The notes under the pieces: model-generated | Databases searched by the model: none | What the model was told of the DNA's origin: nothing | Seen by the model: the letters and a program-made list of their open reading frames with translations, nothing else | Position numbers and translations under genes: made by a program | Shown: positions 14,701 to 27,289 of the stretch, in pieces | Position numbering within the stretch: position 1 is the stretch's first letter | How the letters are laid out: the number at the start of each line of letters is the position of its first letter | Origin: Hetaerina americana | Taxonomy: Eukaryota; Arthropoda; Insecta; Odonata; Calopterygidae | DNA: 64,000 nucleotides | Direction: 5' to 3' | NCBI GenBank assembly: GCA_022747635.1 | Contig: JAKTNV010000634.1 | Span: 1 to 64,000 of the forward strand

Positions 14701-14850
14701 TTTATTTCATTTTTAGAAATTTTAATTTTTCACATTTTTCCATGAAAAGTGCCAATACCCCCCCCCCTTTGGGTTCTACACGAAAATCACCCTCGACACA
14801 AATCAAACAAAAATGTTTCCATGGTGTGTCTTGTTGTTCATTTTCATATA
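11746..14850 (+). repeat. 10-monomer higher-order unit, copy 2
   Basis: All private variants of copy 1 recur 3104-3105 bp later: accctctacac near 12308, aaaccttcccc near 13215, E deletions at 13685 and 13986, and the D monomer at 14479. Identity ends near 14846, where ttcatataataaac appears instead of ttcatcaaataaac. The two copies lie directly in tandem, as expected of a recent unequal crossover or a duplication. Confidence 0.9.
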
Positions 14851-17800
14851 ATAAACAAAATAAAACCCAGAATATATCATTAAAGACAAGAAATAAGCAT
14901 AAAAGATGCCTCAGCGCAAGTGTTAATGTTAGCAAAAGAGCCCAAATTTCCAAAAATATTGGGAAAAACAACAATCTTCCATTATAGAGTGAATGTTTGA
15001 GGTGTATAGAAGGCATTTATTTCATTTTTAGAAATTTTAATTTTTTACATTTTTCCATGAAAAGTGCCAACCCCCCTTTTTGGGTTCTAGGTGAAAATCT
15101 CACTCGATACGAATCAAACAAAAATGTTTCCATGGTGTGTATTGTTGTTCATTTTCATCAAATAAACAAGATAAAACCTAGAGTTAATCATTAAAGATCG
15201 GAAATGAGCATAAAAGACGCCTCAGCGCAATTGTTAATGTTAGTAAAAGAGCCCAAATTTCAAAAAATATTGCGAAAAACAACAATCTTCCATTATAGAG
15301 TGAATGTTTGAGGTGTATAGAAGGCATTTATTTCATTTTTAGAAATTTTAATTTTTCACATTTTTCCATTAAAAGTGCCAATACCCCCCCTTTGGGTTCT
15401 AGGTGAAATTCTCACTCGACACAAATTAAACAAAAATGTTTCCATGGTGTGTATTGTTGTTCATTTTCATCAAATAAACAAAATAAAACCCAGAGTTAAT
15501 CATTAAAGACAAGAAATGAGCATAAAAGATGCCTCAGCGCAAGTGTTAATGTTAGTAAAAGAGCCCAAATTTCAAAAAATATTGCGAAAAACAACAATCT
15601 TCCATTATAGAGTGAATGTATGAGGTGTATAGAAGGCATTTATTTCATTTTTAGAAATTTTAATTTTTCACATTTTTCCATGAAAAGTGCCAATACCCCC
15701 CCCTTTGGGTTCTAGGTGAAAATCTCACTCGTACTAATCAAACAAAAATGTTTCCATGGTGTGTATTGTTGTTCATTTTCATCAAATAAACAAAATAAAA
15801 CCCAGAATAAATCATTAAAGACAAGAAATGAGCTTAAAAGATGCCTCAGCGCAAGTGTTAATGTTAGTAAAAGAGCCCAAATTTCAAAAAATATTGCGAA
15901 AAACAACAATCTTCCATTATAGAGTGAATGTTTGAGGTGTATAGAAGGCATTTATTTCATTTTTAGAAATTTTAATTTTTCACATTTTTCCATGAAAAGT
16001 GCCAATACCCCCCCCTTTGGGTTCTACACGAAAATCACCCTCGACACAAATCAAACAAAAATGTTTCCATGGTGTGTCTTGTTGTTCATTTTCATCAAAT
16101 AAACAAAATAAAACCCAGAATAAATCATTAAAGACAAGAAATGAGCATAAAAGATGCCTCAGCGCAAGTGTTAATGTTAGTAAAAGAGCCCAAATTTCAA
16201 AAAATATTGCGAAAAACAACAATCTTCCATTATAGAGTGAATGTTTGAGGTGTATAGAAGGCATTTATTTCATTTTTAGAAATTTTAATTTTTCACATTT
16301 TTCTATGAAAAGTGCCAATACCCCCCCTTTGGGTTCTAGGTGAAAATCTCACTCGTACCAATCAAACAAAAATGTTTCCATGGTGTGTATTGTTGTTCAT
16401 TTTCATCAAATAAACAAAATAAAACCCAGAGTTAATCATTAAAGACAGGAAATGAGCATAAAAGACGCCTCAGCGCAAGTGTTAATGTTAGTAAAAGAGC
16501 CCAAATTTCAAAAAATATTCTGAAAAACAACAATCTTCAATTATAGAGTGAATGTTTGAGGTGTATACAAGGCATTTATTTCATTTTTAGAAATTTTAAT
16601 TTTTCACATTTTTCCATGAAAAGAGCCAATACCCCCCCCTTTGGGTTCTAGGTGAAATTCTCACTCGACCTAATTCAAACAAAAATGTTTCCATGGTGTG
16701 TATTGTTGTTCATTTTCATCAAATAAACAAAATAAAACCCAGAATAAATCATTAAAGACAAGAAATGAGCATAAAAGATACCTCAGCGCAAGTGTTAATG
16801 TTAGTAAAAGAGCCCAAATTTCAAAAAATATTGCGAAAAACAACTATCTTCCATTATAGAGTGAATGTTTGAGGTGTATACAAGGCATTTATTTCATTTT
16901 TAGAAATTTTAAATTTTCACATTTTTCCATGAAAAGTGCCAATACCCCCCCCTTTGGGTTCTAGGTGAAATTCTCACTCGACACAAATCAAACAAAAATG
17001 TTTCCATGGTGTGTATTGTTGTTCCTTTTTAATCAAATAAACAAAATAAAACCCAGAGTTAATCATTAAAGACAGGAAATGAGCATAAAAGATGCCTCAG
17101 CGCAAGCGTTAATGTTAGTAAAAGAGCCCAAATTTCAAAAAATATTGCGAAAAACAACAATCTTCCATTATAGAGTGAATGTTTGAGGTGTATAGAAGGC
17201 AATTATTTCATTTTTAGAAATTTTAATTTTTCACATTTTTCCATGAAAAGTGCCAATACCCCCCCATTTGGGTTCTACACGAAAATCACCCTCGACACAA
17301 ATCAAACAAAAATGTTTCCATGGTGTGTCTTGTGGTTCATTTTCATATAATAAACAAAATAAAACCCAGAATAAATCATTAAAGACAAGAAATGAGCTTA
17401 AAAGATGCCTAAGCGCAAGTGTTAATGTTAGTAAAAGAGCCCAAATTTCAAAAAATATTGCGAAAAACAACAATCTTCCATTATAGAGTGAATGTTTGAG
17501 GTGTATAGAAGGCATTTATTTCATTTTTAGAAATTTTAATTTTTCACATTGTTCCATGAAAAGTGCCAATACCCCCCCCTTTGGGTTCTACACGAAAATC
17601 TCACTCGACACGAATCAAACAAAAATGTTTCCATGGTGTGTATTGTTGTTCAATTTCATCAAATAAACAAAATAAAACCCAGAATAAATCATTAAAGACA
17701 AGAAATGAGCATAAAAGATGCCTCAGCGCAAGTGGTAATGTTAGTAAAAGAGCCCAAATTTCAAAAAATATTGCGAAAAACAACAATCTTCCATTATAGA

Positions 17801-19899
17801 GTGAATGTTTGAGGTGTATACAAGGTATTTATTTCATTTTTAGAAATTTTAATTTTTCACATTTTTCCATGAAAAGTGCCAATACCCCCCCTTTGGGTTC
17901 TAGGTGAAATTCTCACTCGACACAATTCAAATAAAAATGTTTCCATGGTGTGTATTGTTGTTCATTTTCATCAAATAAACAAAATTAAACCCAGAGTTAA
18001 TCATTTAAGACAAGAAATGAACATAAAAGATGCCTCAGCGCAAGTGTTAATGTTAGTAAAAGAGCCCAAATTTCAAAAAATATTGCGAAAAACAACAATC
18101 TTCCATTATAAAGTGAATGTTTGAGGTGTATAGAAGGCATTTATTTCATTTTTAGAAATTTTAATTTTTCACATTTTTCCATGAAAAGTGCCAATACCCC
18201 CCCCTTTGGGTTCTACACGAAAATCACCCTCGACACAAATCAAACAAAAATGTTTCCATGGTGTGTCTTGTTGTTCATTTTCATCAAATAAACAAAATAA
18301 AACCCAGAATAAATCATTAAAGACAAGAAATGAGCATAAAAGATGCCTCAGCGCAAGTGTTAATGTTAGAAAAAGAGCCCAAATTTCAAAAAATATTGCG
18401 AAAAACAACAATCTTCCATTATAGAGTGAATGTTTGAGGTGTATAGAAGGCATTTATTTCATTTTTAGAAATTTTAATTTTTCACATTTTTCCATTAAAA
18501 GTGCCAATACCCCCCCTTTGGCTTCTAGGTGAAAATCTCACTCGACGGGATTCAAACAAAAATGTTTCCATGGTGTGTATTGTTGTTCATTTTCATCAAA
18601 TAAACAAAACAAAACCCAGAATAAATCATTAAAGACAAGAAATGAGCTTAAAAGATGCCTCAGCGCAAGTGTTAATGTTAGTAAAAGAGCCCAAATTTCA
18701 AAAAATATTGTGAAAAACAACAATCTTCCATTATAGAGTGAATGTTTGAGGTGAATAGAAGGCATTTATTTCATTTTTAGAAATTTTAATTTTTCACATT
18801 TTTCCATGAAAAGTGGCAATACCCCTTTGGGTTCTAGGTGAAATTCTATTCCGACACAAATCAAACAAAAATGTTTCCATGGTGTGTATTGTTGTTCATT
18901 TTCATCAAATAAACAAAATAAAACCCAGAGTTAATCATTAAAGACAAGAAATGAACATAAAAGATGTCTCAGCGCAGGTGTTAATGTTAGTAAAAGAGCC
19001 CAAATTTCAAAAAATATTGTGAAAAACAACAATCTTCCATTATAGAGTGAATGTTTGAGGTGAATAGAAGGCATTTATTTCATTTTTAGAAATTTTAATT
19101 TTTCTCATTTTTCCATGAAAAGTGCCAATACCCCCCCTTTGGGTTCTAGGTGAAATTCTCACTCGACACAAATCAAACAAAAATGTTTCCATGGTGTGTA
19201 TTGTTGTTCATTTTCATCAAATAAAAAAAATAAAACCCAGAATAAATCATTAAAGACAAGAAATGAGCATAAAAGATGCCTCAGCGCAAGTGTTTATGTT
19301 AGTAAAGAGCCTAAATTTCAAAAAATATTGCGAAAAACAACAATCTTCCATTATAGAGTGAATGTTTGAGGTGTATAGAAGGCATTTATTTCATTTTAGA
19401 AATTTTAATTTTTCACATTTTTCCATGAAAAGTGCCAATACCCCCCCCTTTGGGTTCTAGTTGAAAATCTCACTCGTACCAATCAAACAAAAATGTTTCC
19501 ATGGTGTGTACTGTTGTTCATTTTCATCAAATAAACAAAACAAAACCCAGAATAAATCATTAAAGACAAGAAATGAGCTTAAAAGATGCCTCAGCGCAAG
19601 TGTTAATGTTAGTAAAAGAGCCCAAATTTCAAAAAATATTCCGAAAAACAACAATCTCCCATTAAAGAGTGAATGTTTGACGTGTATAGAAGGCATTTAT
19701 TTCATTTTTGAAAAATTTTAATTTTTCACATTTCTCCATGAAAAGTGCCAATACCCCCCCCTTAGGGTTCTAGGTGAAATTCTCACTCGACACAAATCAA
19801 ACAAAAATGTTTCCATGGTGTGTATTTTTGTTCATTTTCATCAAATAAACAAAATAAAACCCAGAGTTAATCGTTAAAGACAGAAAATGAGCATAAAAG
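14851..19899 (+). repeat. Mixed satellite block, no long perfect duplication seen inside
   Basis: About 16 monomers of types A, B and C with one D monomer (18543). The pair at about 15700-16400 (C, then B, then a copy with tttttctatg) resembles 24416-25116 at an offset of 8716 bp. Local oddities include a C-tract reduced to four C (18822-18825), cattttagaaa with a lost T near 19395, and attctattccgac near 18845. Nothing other than satellite is present. Confidence 0.75.
18822..18825 (+). repeat. Shortest C-tract, 4 C
   Basis: Only four C precede tttggg here and at 54362-54365. The two contexts differ (aagtggcaata here, aagtgccaata there), so contraction probably happened twice. Confidence 0.8.
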
Positions 19900-21840
19900 A
19901 TGCCTCAGCGCAAGCGTTAATGTTAGTAAAAGAGCCCAAATTTCAAAAAATATTGCGAAAAACAACAATCTTCCATTATAGAGTGAATGTTTGAGGTGTA
20001 TACAAGGCATTTATTTCATTTTTAGAAATTTTAATTTTTCACATTTTTCCATGAAAACTGCCAATACCCCCCCCTTTGGGTTCTACTCGAAAATCACCCT
20101 CGACACAAATCAAACAAAAATGTTTCCATGGTGTGTCTTGTTGTTCATTTTCATCAAATAAACAAAATAAAACCCAGAATATATCATTAAAGACAAGAAA
20201 TGAGCATAAAAGATGCCTCAGCGCAAGTGTTAATGTTAGTAAAAGAGCCCAAATTTCAAAAAATATTGCGAAAAACAACAATCTTCCATTATAGAGTGAA
20301 TCTTTGAGGTGTATAGAAGGCATTTATTTCATTTTTAGAAATTTTATTTTTTCACATTTTTCCATGAAAAGTGCCAATACCCCCCCCTTTGGGTTCTAGG
20401 TGAAAATCTCACTCGTACCAATCAAACAAAAATGTTTCCATGGTGTGTATTTTTGTTCATTTTCATCAAATAAACAAAATAAAACCCAGAATAAATCATT
20501 AAAGACAAGAAATGAGCATAAAAGATGCCTCAGCGCAAGTGTTAATGTTAGTCAAAGAGCCCAAATTTCAAAAAATATTGCGAAAAACAACAATCTTCCA
20601 TTACAGAGTGAATGTTTGACGTGTATAGAAGGCATTTATTTCATTTTTGAAAAATTTTAATTTTTCACATTTCTCCATGAAAAGTGCCAATACCCCCCCC
20701 TTTGGGTTCTAGGTGAAATTCTCACTCGACACAATTCAAACAAAAATGTTTCCATGGTGTGTATTGTTGTTCATTTTCATCAAATAAACAAAATAAAACC
20801 CAGACTTAATCATTAAAGACAAGAAATGAGCATAAAAGATGCCTCAGCGCAAGTGTTAATGTTAGTGAAAGAGCCCAAATTTCAAAAAATATTGCGAAAA
20901 ACAACAATCTTCCATTATAGAGTGAATGTTTGAGGTGTATACAAGGCATTTATTTCATTTTTAGAAATTTTAATTTTTCACATTTTTCCATGAAAAGTGC
21001 CAAAACCCCCCCCTTTGGGTTCTACACGAAAATCACCCTCGACACAAATCCAACAAAAATGTTTCCATGGTGTGTCTTGTTGTTCATTTTCATAAAATAA
21101 ACAAAATAAAACCCAGAATATATCATTAAAGACAAGAAATGAGCATAAAAGATGCCTTAGCGCAAGTGTTAATGTTAGTAAAAGAGTCCAAATTTCAAAA
21201 AATATTGCGAAAAACAACAATCTTCCATTATAGAGTGAATGTTTGAGGTGTATAGAAGGCATTTATTTCATTTTTAGAAATTTTAATTTTTCACATTTTT
21301 CCATGAAAAGTGCCAATACCCCCCCTTTGGGTTCTAGGTGAAAATCTCACTCGACACAAATCAAACAAAAATGTTTCCATGGTGTGTATTGTTGTTCATT
21401 TTCATCAAATAAACAAAATAAAACCCAGAGTTAATCATTAAAGACAGGAAATGAGCATAAAAGATGCCTCGGCGCAAGCGTTAATGTTAGTTAAAGAGCC
21501 CAAATTTCAAAAAATATTGCGAAAAACAACAATCTTCCATTATAGAGTGAATGTTTGAGGTGAATAGAAGGCATTTATTTCATTTTTAGAAATTTTAAAT
21601 TTTCTCATTTTTCCATGAAAAGTGCCAATGCCCCCCCCTTTGGGTTCTAGGTGAAATTCTCACTCGACACAAATCAAACAAAAATGTTTCCATGGTGTGT
21701 ATTGTTGTTCATTTTCATCAAATAAACAAAATAAAACCCAGAGTTAATCATTAAATACAGGAAATGAGCATAAAAGATGCCTCAGCGCTTAGTAAAAGAG
21801 CCGAAATTTCAAAAAATATTGCGAAAAACAACAATCTTCC
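19900..21840 (+). repeat. Partial, edited relative of the 10-monomer unit
   Basis: Monomers at 20039-21262 match 9147-10370 at a constant offset of 10892 bp, including the B monomer with gtgccaaaacc and the following copies with aatgcccccc and attaaatacagg. It differs from the parent near 21461-21500: cctcggcgcaagcgttaatg stands where the parent has the E deletion. The downstream E monomer (21785) is retained. It corresponds to about six of the ten monomers. Confidence 0.75.
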
Positions 21841-24200
21841 ATTATAGAGTGAATGTTTGAGGTGTATAGAAGGCATTTATTTCATTTTTAGAAATTTTAA
21901 TTTTTCACATTTTTCCATGAAAAGTGCCAATACCCCCCCCTTTGGGTTCTAGGTGAAATTCTCACACGACACAAATCAAACAAAAAAGTTTCCATGGTGT
22001 GTATTGTTGTTCATTTTCATTAAATAAACAAAATAAAACCCAGAGTTAATCATTAAAGACAGGAAATGAGCATAAAAGATGCCTCAGCGCAAGCGTTAAT
22101 GTTAGTAAAAGAGCCCAAATTTCAAAAAATATTGCGAAAAACAACAATCTTCCATTATAGAGTGAATGTTTGAGGTGTATACAAGGCATTTATTTCATTT
22201 TTAGAAATTTTAATTTTTCACATTTTTCCATGAAAAGTGCCAATACCCCCCCCTTTGGGTTCTACTCGAAAATCACCCTCTACACAAATCAAACAAAAAT
22301 GTTTCCATGGTGTGTCTTGTTGTTCATTTTCATCAAATAAACAAAATAAAACCCAGAATATATCATTAAAGACAAGAAATGAGCATAAAAGATGCCTCAG
22401 CGCAAGTGTTAATGTTAGTAAAAGAGCCCAAATTTCAAAAAATATTGCGAAAAACAACAATCTTCCATTATAGAGTGAATGTTTGAGGTGTATAGAAGGC
22501 ATTTATTTCATTTTTAGAAATTTTATTTTTTCACATTTTTCCATGAAAAGTGCCCATACCCCCCCCTTTGGGTTCTAGGTGAAAATCTCACTCGTACCAA
22601 TCAAACAAAAATGTTTCCATGGTGTGTGTTTTTGTTCATTTTCATCAAATAAACAAAATAAAACCCAGAATAAATCATTAAAGACAAGAAATGAGCTTAA
22701 AAGATGCCTCGGCGCAAGTGTTAATGTTAGTTAAAGAGCCCAAATTTCAAAAAATATTGCGAAAAACAACAATCTTCCATTATAGAGTGAATGTTTGACG
22801 TGTATAGAAGGCATTTATTTCATTTTTGAAAAATTTTAATTTTTCACATTTCTCCATGAAAAGTGCCAATACCCCCCCCTTTGGGTTCTAGGTGAAATTC
22901 TCACTCGACACAATTCAAACAAAAATGTTTCCATGGTGTGTATTGTTGTTCATTTTCATCAAATAAACAAAATAAAACCCAGACTTAATCATTAAAGACA
23001 AGAAATGAGCATAAAAGATGCCTCAGCGCAAGTGTTAATGTTAGTGAAGGAGCCCAAATTTCAAAAAATATTGCGAAAAACAACAATCTTCCATTATAGA
23101 GTGAATGTTTGAGGTGTATACAAGGCATTTATTTCATTTTTAGAAATTTTAATTTTTCACATTTTTCCATGAAAAGTGCCAATACCCCCCCTTTGGGTTC
23201 TAGGTGAAAATCTCACTCGACACAAATCAAACAAAAATGTTTCCATGGTGTGTATTGTTGTTCATTTTCATCAAATTAACAAAATAAAACCCAGAGTTAA
23301 TCATTAAAGACAGGAAATGAGCATAAAAGATGCCTCAGCGCTTAGTAAAAGAGCCGAAATTTCAAAAAATATTGCGAAAAACAACAATCTTCCATTATAG
23401 AGTGAATGTTTGAGGTGAATAGAAGGCATTTATTTCATTTTTAGAAATTTTAAATTTTCACATTTTTCCATGAAAAGTGCCAATGCCCCCCCCTTTGGGT
23501 TCTAGGTGAAATTCTCACTCGACACAAATCAAACAAAAATGTTTCCATGGTGTGTATTGTTGTTTATTTTCATCAAATAAACAAAATAAAACCCAGAGTT
23601 AATCATTAAATACAGGAAATGAGCATAAAAGATGCCTCAGCGCTTAGTAAAAGAGCCGAAATTTCAAAAAATATTGCGAAAAACAACAATCTTCCATTAA
23701 AGAGTGAATGTTTGAGGTGAATAGAAGGCATTTATTTCATTTTTAGAAATTTTAATTTTTCACATTTTTCCATTAAAAGTGCCAATACCCCCCCTTTGGG
23801 TTCTTGGTGAAATTCTCACTCGGCACAAATCAAACAAAAATGTTTCCATGGTGTGTCTTGTTGTTCATTTTCATCAAATTAACAAAATAAAACCCAGAAT
23901 ATATCATTAAAGACAAGAAATGAGCATAAAAGATGCCTCAGCGCAAGTGTTAATGTTAGTAAAAGAGCCCAAATTTCAAAAAATATTGCGAAAAACAACA
24001 ATCTTCCATTATAGAGTGAATGTTTGAGGTGTATAGAAGGCATTTATTTCATTTTTAGAAATTTTAATTTTTCACATTTTTCCATTAAAAGTGCCAATAC
24101 CCCCCCTTTGGCTTCTAGGTGAAAATCTCACTCGACGGGAATCAAACAAAAATGTTTCCATGGTGTGTATTGTTGTTCATTTTCATCAAATAAACAAAAT
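21841..24200 (+). repeat. Relative of the 10-monomer unit lacking one monomer
   Basis: It aligns to 8.8-11.4 kb, with shared markers aaaaaagtttcc (21985), accctctacac (near 22275), two E monomers (23338, 23640) and the D monomer (24133). The offset to the parent is 13071 bp up to about 22.5 kb and 12758-12759 bp from 23.3 kb on. It therefore lost exactly 313 bp, the monomer that carries aaaaccttcccc in the parent. The junction falls within otherwise normal monomer phase near 23.1-23.2 kb. Confidence 0.8.
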
Positions 24201-27200
24201 AAAACCCAGAGTTAATCTTTAAAGACAGGAAATGAGCATAAAAGATGCCTCAGCGCAAGTGTTAATGTTAGTAAAAGAGCCCAAATTTCAAAAAATATTG
24301 CGAAAAACAACAATCTTCCATTATAGAGTGAATGTTTGAGGTGTATAGAAGGCATTTATTTCATTTTTAGAAATTTTAATTTTTCACATTTTTCCATGAA
24401 AAGTGCAAATACCCCCCCCTTTGGGTTCTAGGTGAAAATCTCACTCGTACCAATCAAACAAAAATGTTTCCATGGTGTGTATTGTTGTTCATTTTCATCA
24501 AATAAACAAAATAAAACCCAGAATAAATCATTAAAGACAAGAAATGAGCTTAAAAGATGCCTCAGCGCAAGTGTTAATGTTAGTAAAAGAGCCCAAATTT
24601 CAAAAAATATTGCGAAAAACAACAATCTTCCATTATAGAGTGAATGTTTGAGGTGTATAGGAGGCATTTATTTCATTTTTAGAAATTTTAATTTTTCACA
24701 TTTTTCCATGAAAAGTGCCAATACCCCCCCCTTTGGGTTCTACACGTAAATCACCCTCGACACAAATCCAACAAAAATGTTTCCATGGTGTGTCTTGTTG
24801 TTCATTTTCATCAAATAAACAAAATAAAACCCAGAATAAATCATTAAAGACAAGAAATGAGCATAAAAGATGCCTCAGCGCAAGTGTTAATGTTAGCAAA
24901 AGAGCCCAAATTTCTAAAAATATTGCGAAAAACAACAATCTTCCATTATAGAGTGAATGTTTGAGGTGTATAGAAGGCATTTATTTCATTTTTAGAAATT
25001 TTAATTTTTCACATTTTTCTATGAAAAGTGCCAATACCCCCCCCTTTGGGTTCTAGGTGAAAATCTCACTCGTACCAATCAAACAAAAATGTTTCCATGG
25101 TGTGTATTGTTGTTCATTTTCATCAAATAAACAAAACAAAACCCAGAATAAATCATTAAAGACAAGAAATGAGCTTAAAAGATGCCTCAGCGCAAGTGTT
25201 AATGTTAGTAAAAGAGCCCAAATTTCAAAAAATATTGCGAAAAACAACAATCTTCCATTATAGAGTGAATGTTTGAGAAATATAGAAGGCATTTATTTCA
25301 TTTTTGCAAAAATTTTAATTTTTCACATTTCTCCATGAAAAGTGCCAATACCCCCCCCTTTGGGTTCTAGGTGAAATTCTCACTCGACACAATTCAAACA
25401 AAAATGTTTCCATGGTGTGTATTGTTGTTCATTTTCATCAAATAAACAAAATAAAACCCAGAGTTAATCATTAAAGACAAGAAATGAGCATAAAAGATGC
25501 CTCAGCGCAAGTGTTAATGTTAGTAAAAGAGCCCAAATTTCAAAAAATATTGCGAAAACCAACATCCTTCCATTATAGAGTGAATCTTTGAGGTGTATAG
25601 AAGGCATTTATTTCATTTTTAGAAATTTTAATTTTTCACATTTTTCCATGAAAAGTGCCAATACCCCCCCCTTTGGGTTCTACACGAAAATCACCCTCGA
25701 CACAAATCAAACAAAAATGTTTCCATGGTGTGTCTTGTTGTTCATTTTCATCAAATAAACAAAATAAAACCCAGAATATATCATTAAAGACAAGAAATGA
25801 GCATAAAAGATGCCTCAGCGCAAGTGTTAATGTTAGTAAAAGAGCCATAATTTCAAAAAATATTGCGAAAAACAACAATCTTCCATTATAGAGTGAATGT
25901 TTGAGGTGTATAGAAGGCATTTATTTCATTTTTAGAAATTTTAATTTTTCACATTTTTCCATGAAAAGTGCCAATACCCCCCCCTTTAGGTTCTAGGTGA
26001 AAATCTCACTCGTACCAATCAAACAAAAATGTTTCCATGGTGTGTATTGTTGTTCATTTTCATCAAATAAACAAAACAAAACCCAGAATAAATCATTAAA
26101 GACAAGAAATGAGCTTAAAAGATGCCTCAGCGCAAGTGTTAATGTTAGTAAAAGAGCCCAAATTTCAAAAAATATTGCGAAAAACAACAATCTCCCATTA
26201 AAGAGTGAATGTTTGACGTGTATAGAAGGCATTTATTTCATTTTTGAAAAATTTTAATTTTTCACATTTCTCCATGAAAAGTGCCAATACCCCCCCCTTT
26301 GGGTTCTAGGTGAAATTCTCACTCGACACAAATCAAACAAAAATGTTTCCATGGTGTGTATTGTTGTTCATTTTCATCAAATAAACAAAATAAAACCCAG
26401 AGTTAATCATTAAAGACAGAAAATGAGCTTAAAAGATGCCTCAGCGCAAGTGTTAATGTTAGTAAAAGAGCCCAAATTTCAAAAAATATTGCGAAAAACA
26501 ACAATCTTCCATTATAGAGTGAATCTTTGAGGTGTATACAAGGCATTTATTTCATTTTTAGAAATTTTAATTTTTCACATTTTTCCATGAAAAGTGCCAA
26601 TACCCCCCCCTTTGGGTTCTAGGTGAAATTCTCACTCGACACAAATCAAACAAAAATGTTTCCATGGTGTGTATTGTTGTTCATTTTCATCAAATAAACA
26701 AAATAAAACCCAGAGTTAATCATTAAAGACAGGAAATGAGCATAAAAGATGCCTCAGCGCAAGCGTTAATGTTAGTTAAAGAGCCCAAATTTCAAAAAAT
26801 ATTGCGAAAAACAACAATCTTCCATTATAGAGTGAATGTTTGAGGTGTATACAAGGCATTTATTTCATTTTTAGAAATTTTAATTTTTCACATTTTTCCA
26901 TGAAAAGTGCCAATACCCCCCCCTTTGGGTTCTACACGAAAATCACCCTCGACACAAATCAAACAAAAATGTTTCCATGGTGTGTCTTGTTGTTCATTTT
27001 CATCAAATAAACAAAATAAAACCCAGAATATATCATTAAAGACAAGAAATGAGCATAAAAGATGCCTCAGCGCAAGTTATAATGTTAGTAAAAGAGCCCA
27101 AATTTCAAAAAATATTGCGAAAAAAACCAATCTTCCATTATAGAGTGAATGTTTGAGGTGTATAGAAGGCATTTATTTCATTTTTGAAAAATTTTAATTT

Positions 27201-27289
27201 TTCACATTTCTCCATGAAAAGTGCCAATACCCCCCCCCTTTGGGTTCTAGGTGAAATTCTCACTCAACACAATTCAAAAAAAATGTTTC
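24201..27289 (+). repeat. Mixed satellite block with alternating C, A and B monomers
   Basis: About ten monomers, with C-type copies near 24446, 25070 and 26010 interleaved with A and B copies. The C-A-B run at 25053-25920 is the first of six similar trimers in the window; the others begin near 37840, 45339, 57483, 59038 and 61542. Here the spacer reads gagaaatatagaagg where later copies have gagatatatagaagg. Nothing other than satellite is present. Confidence 0.7.
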
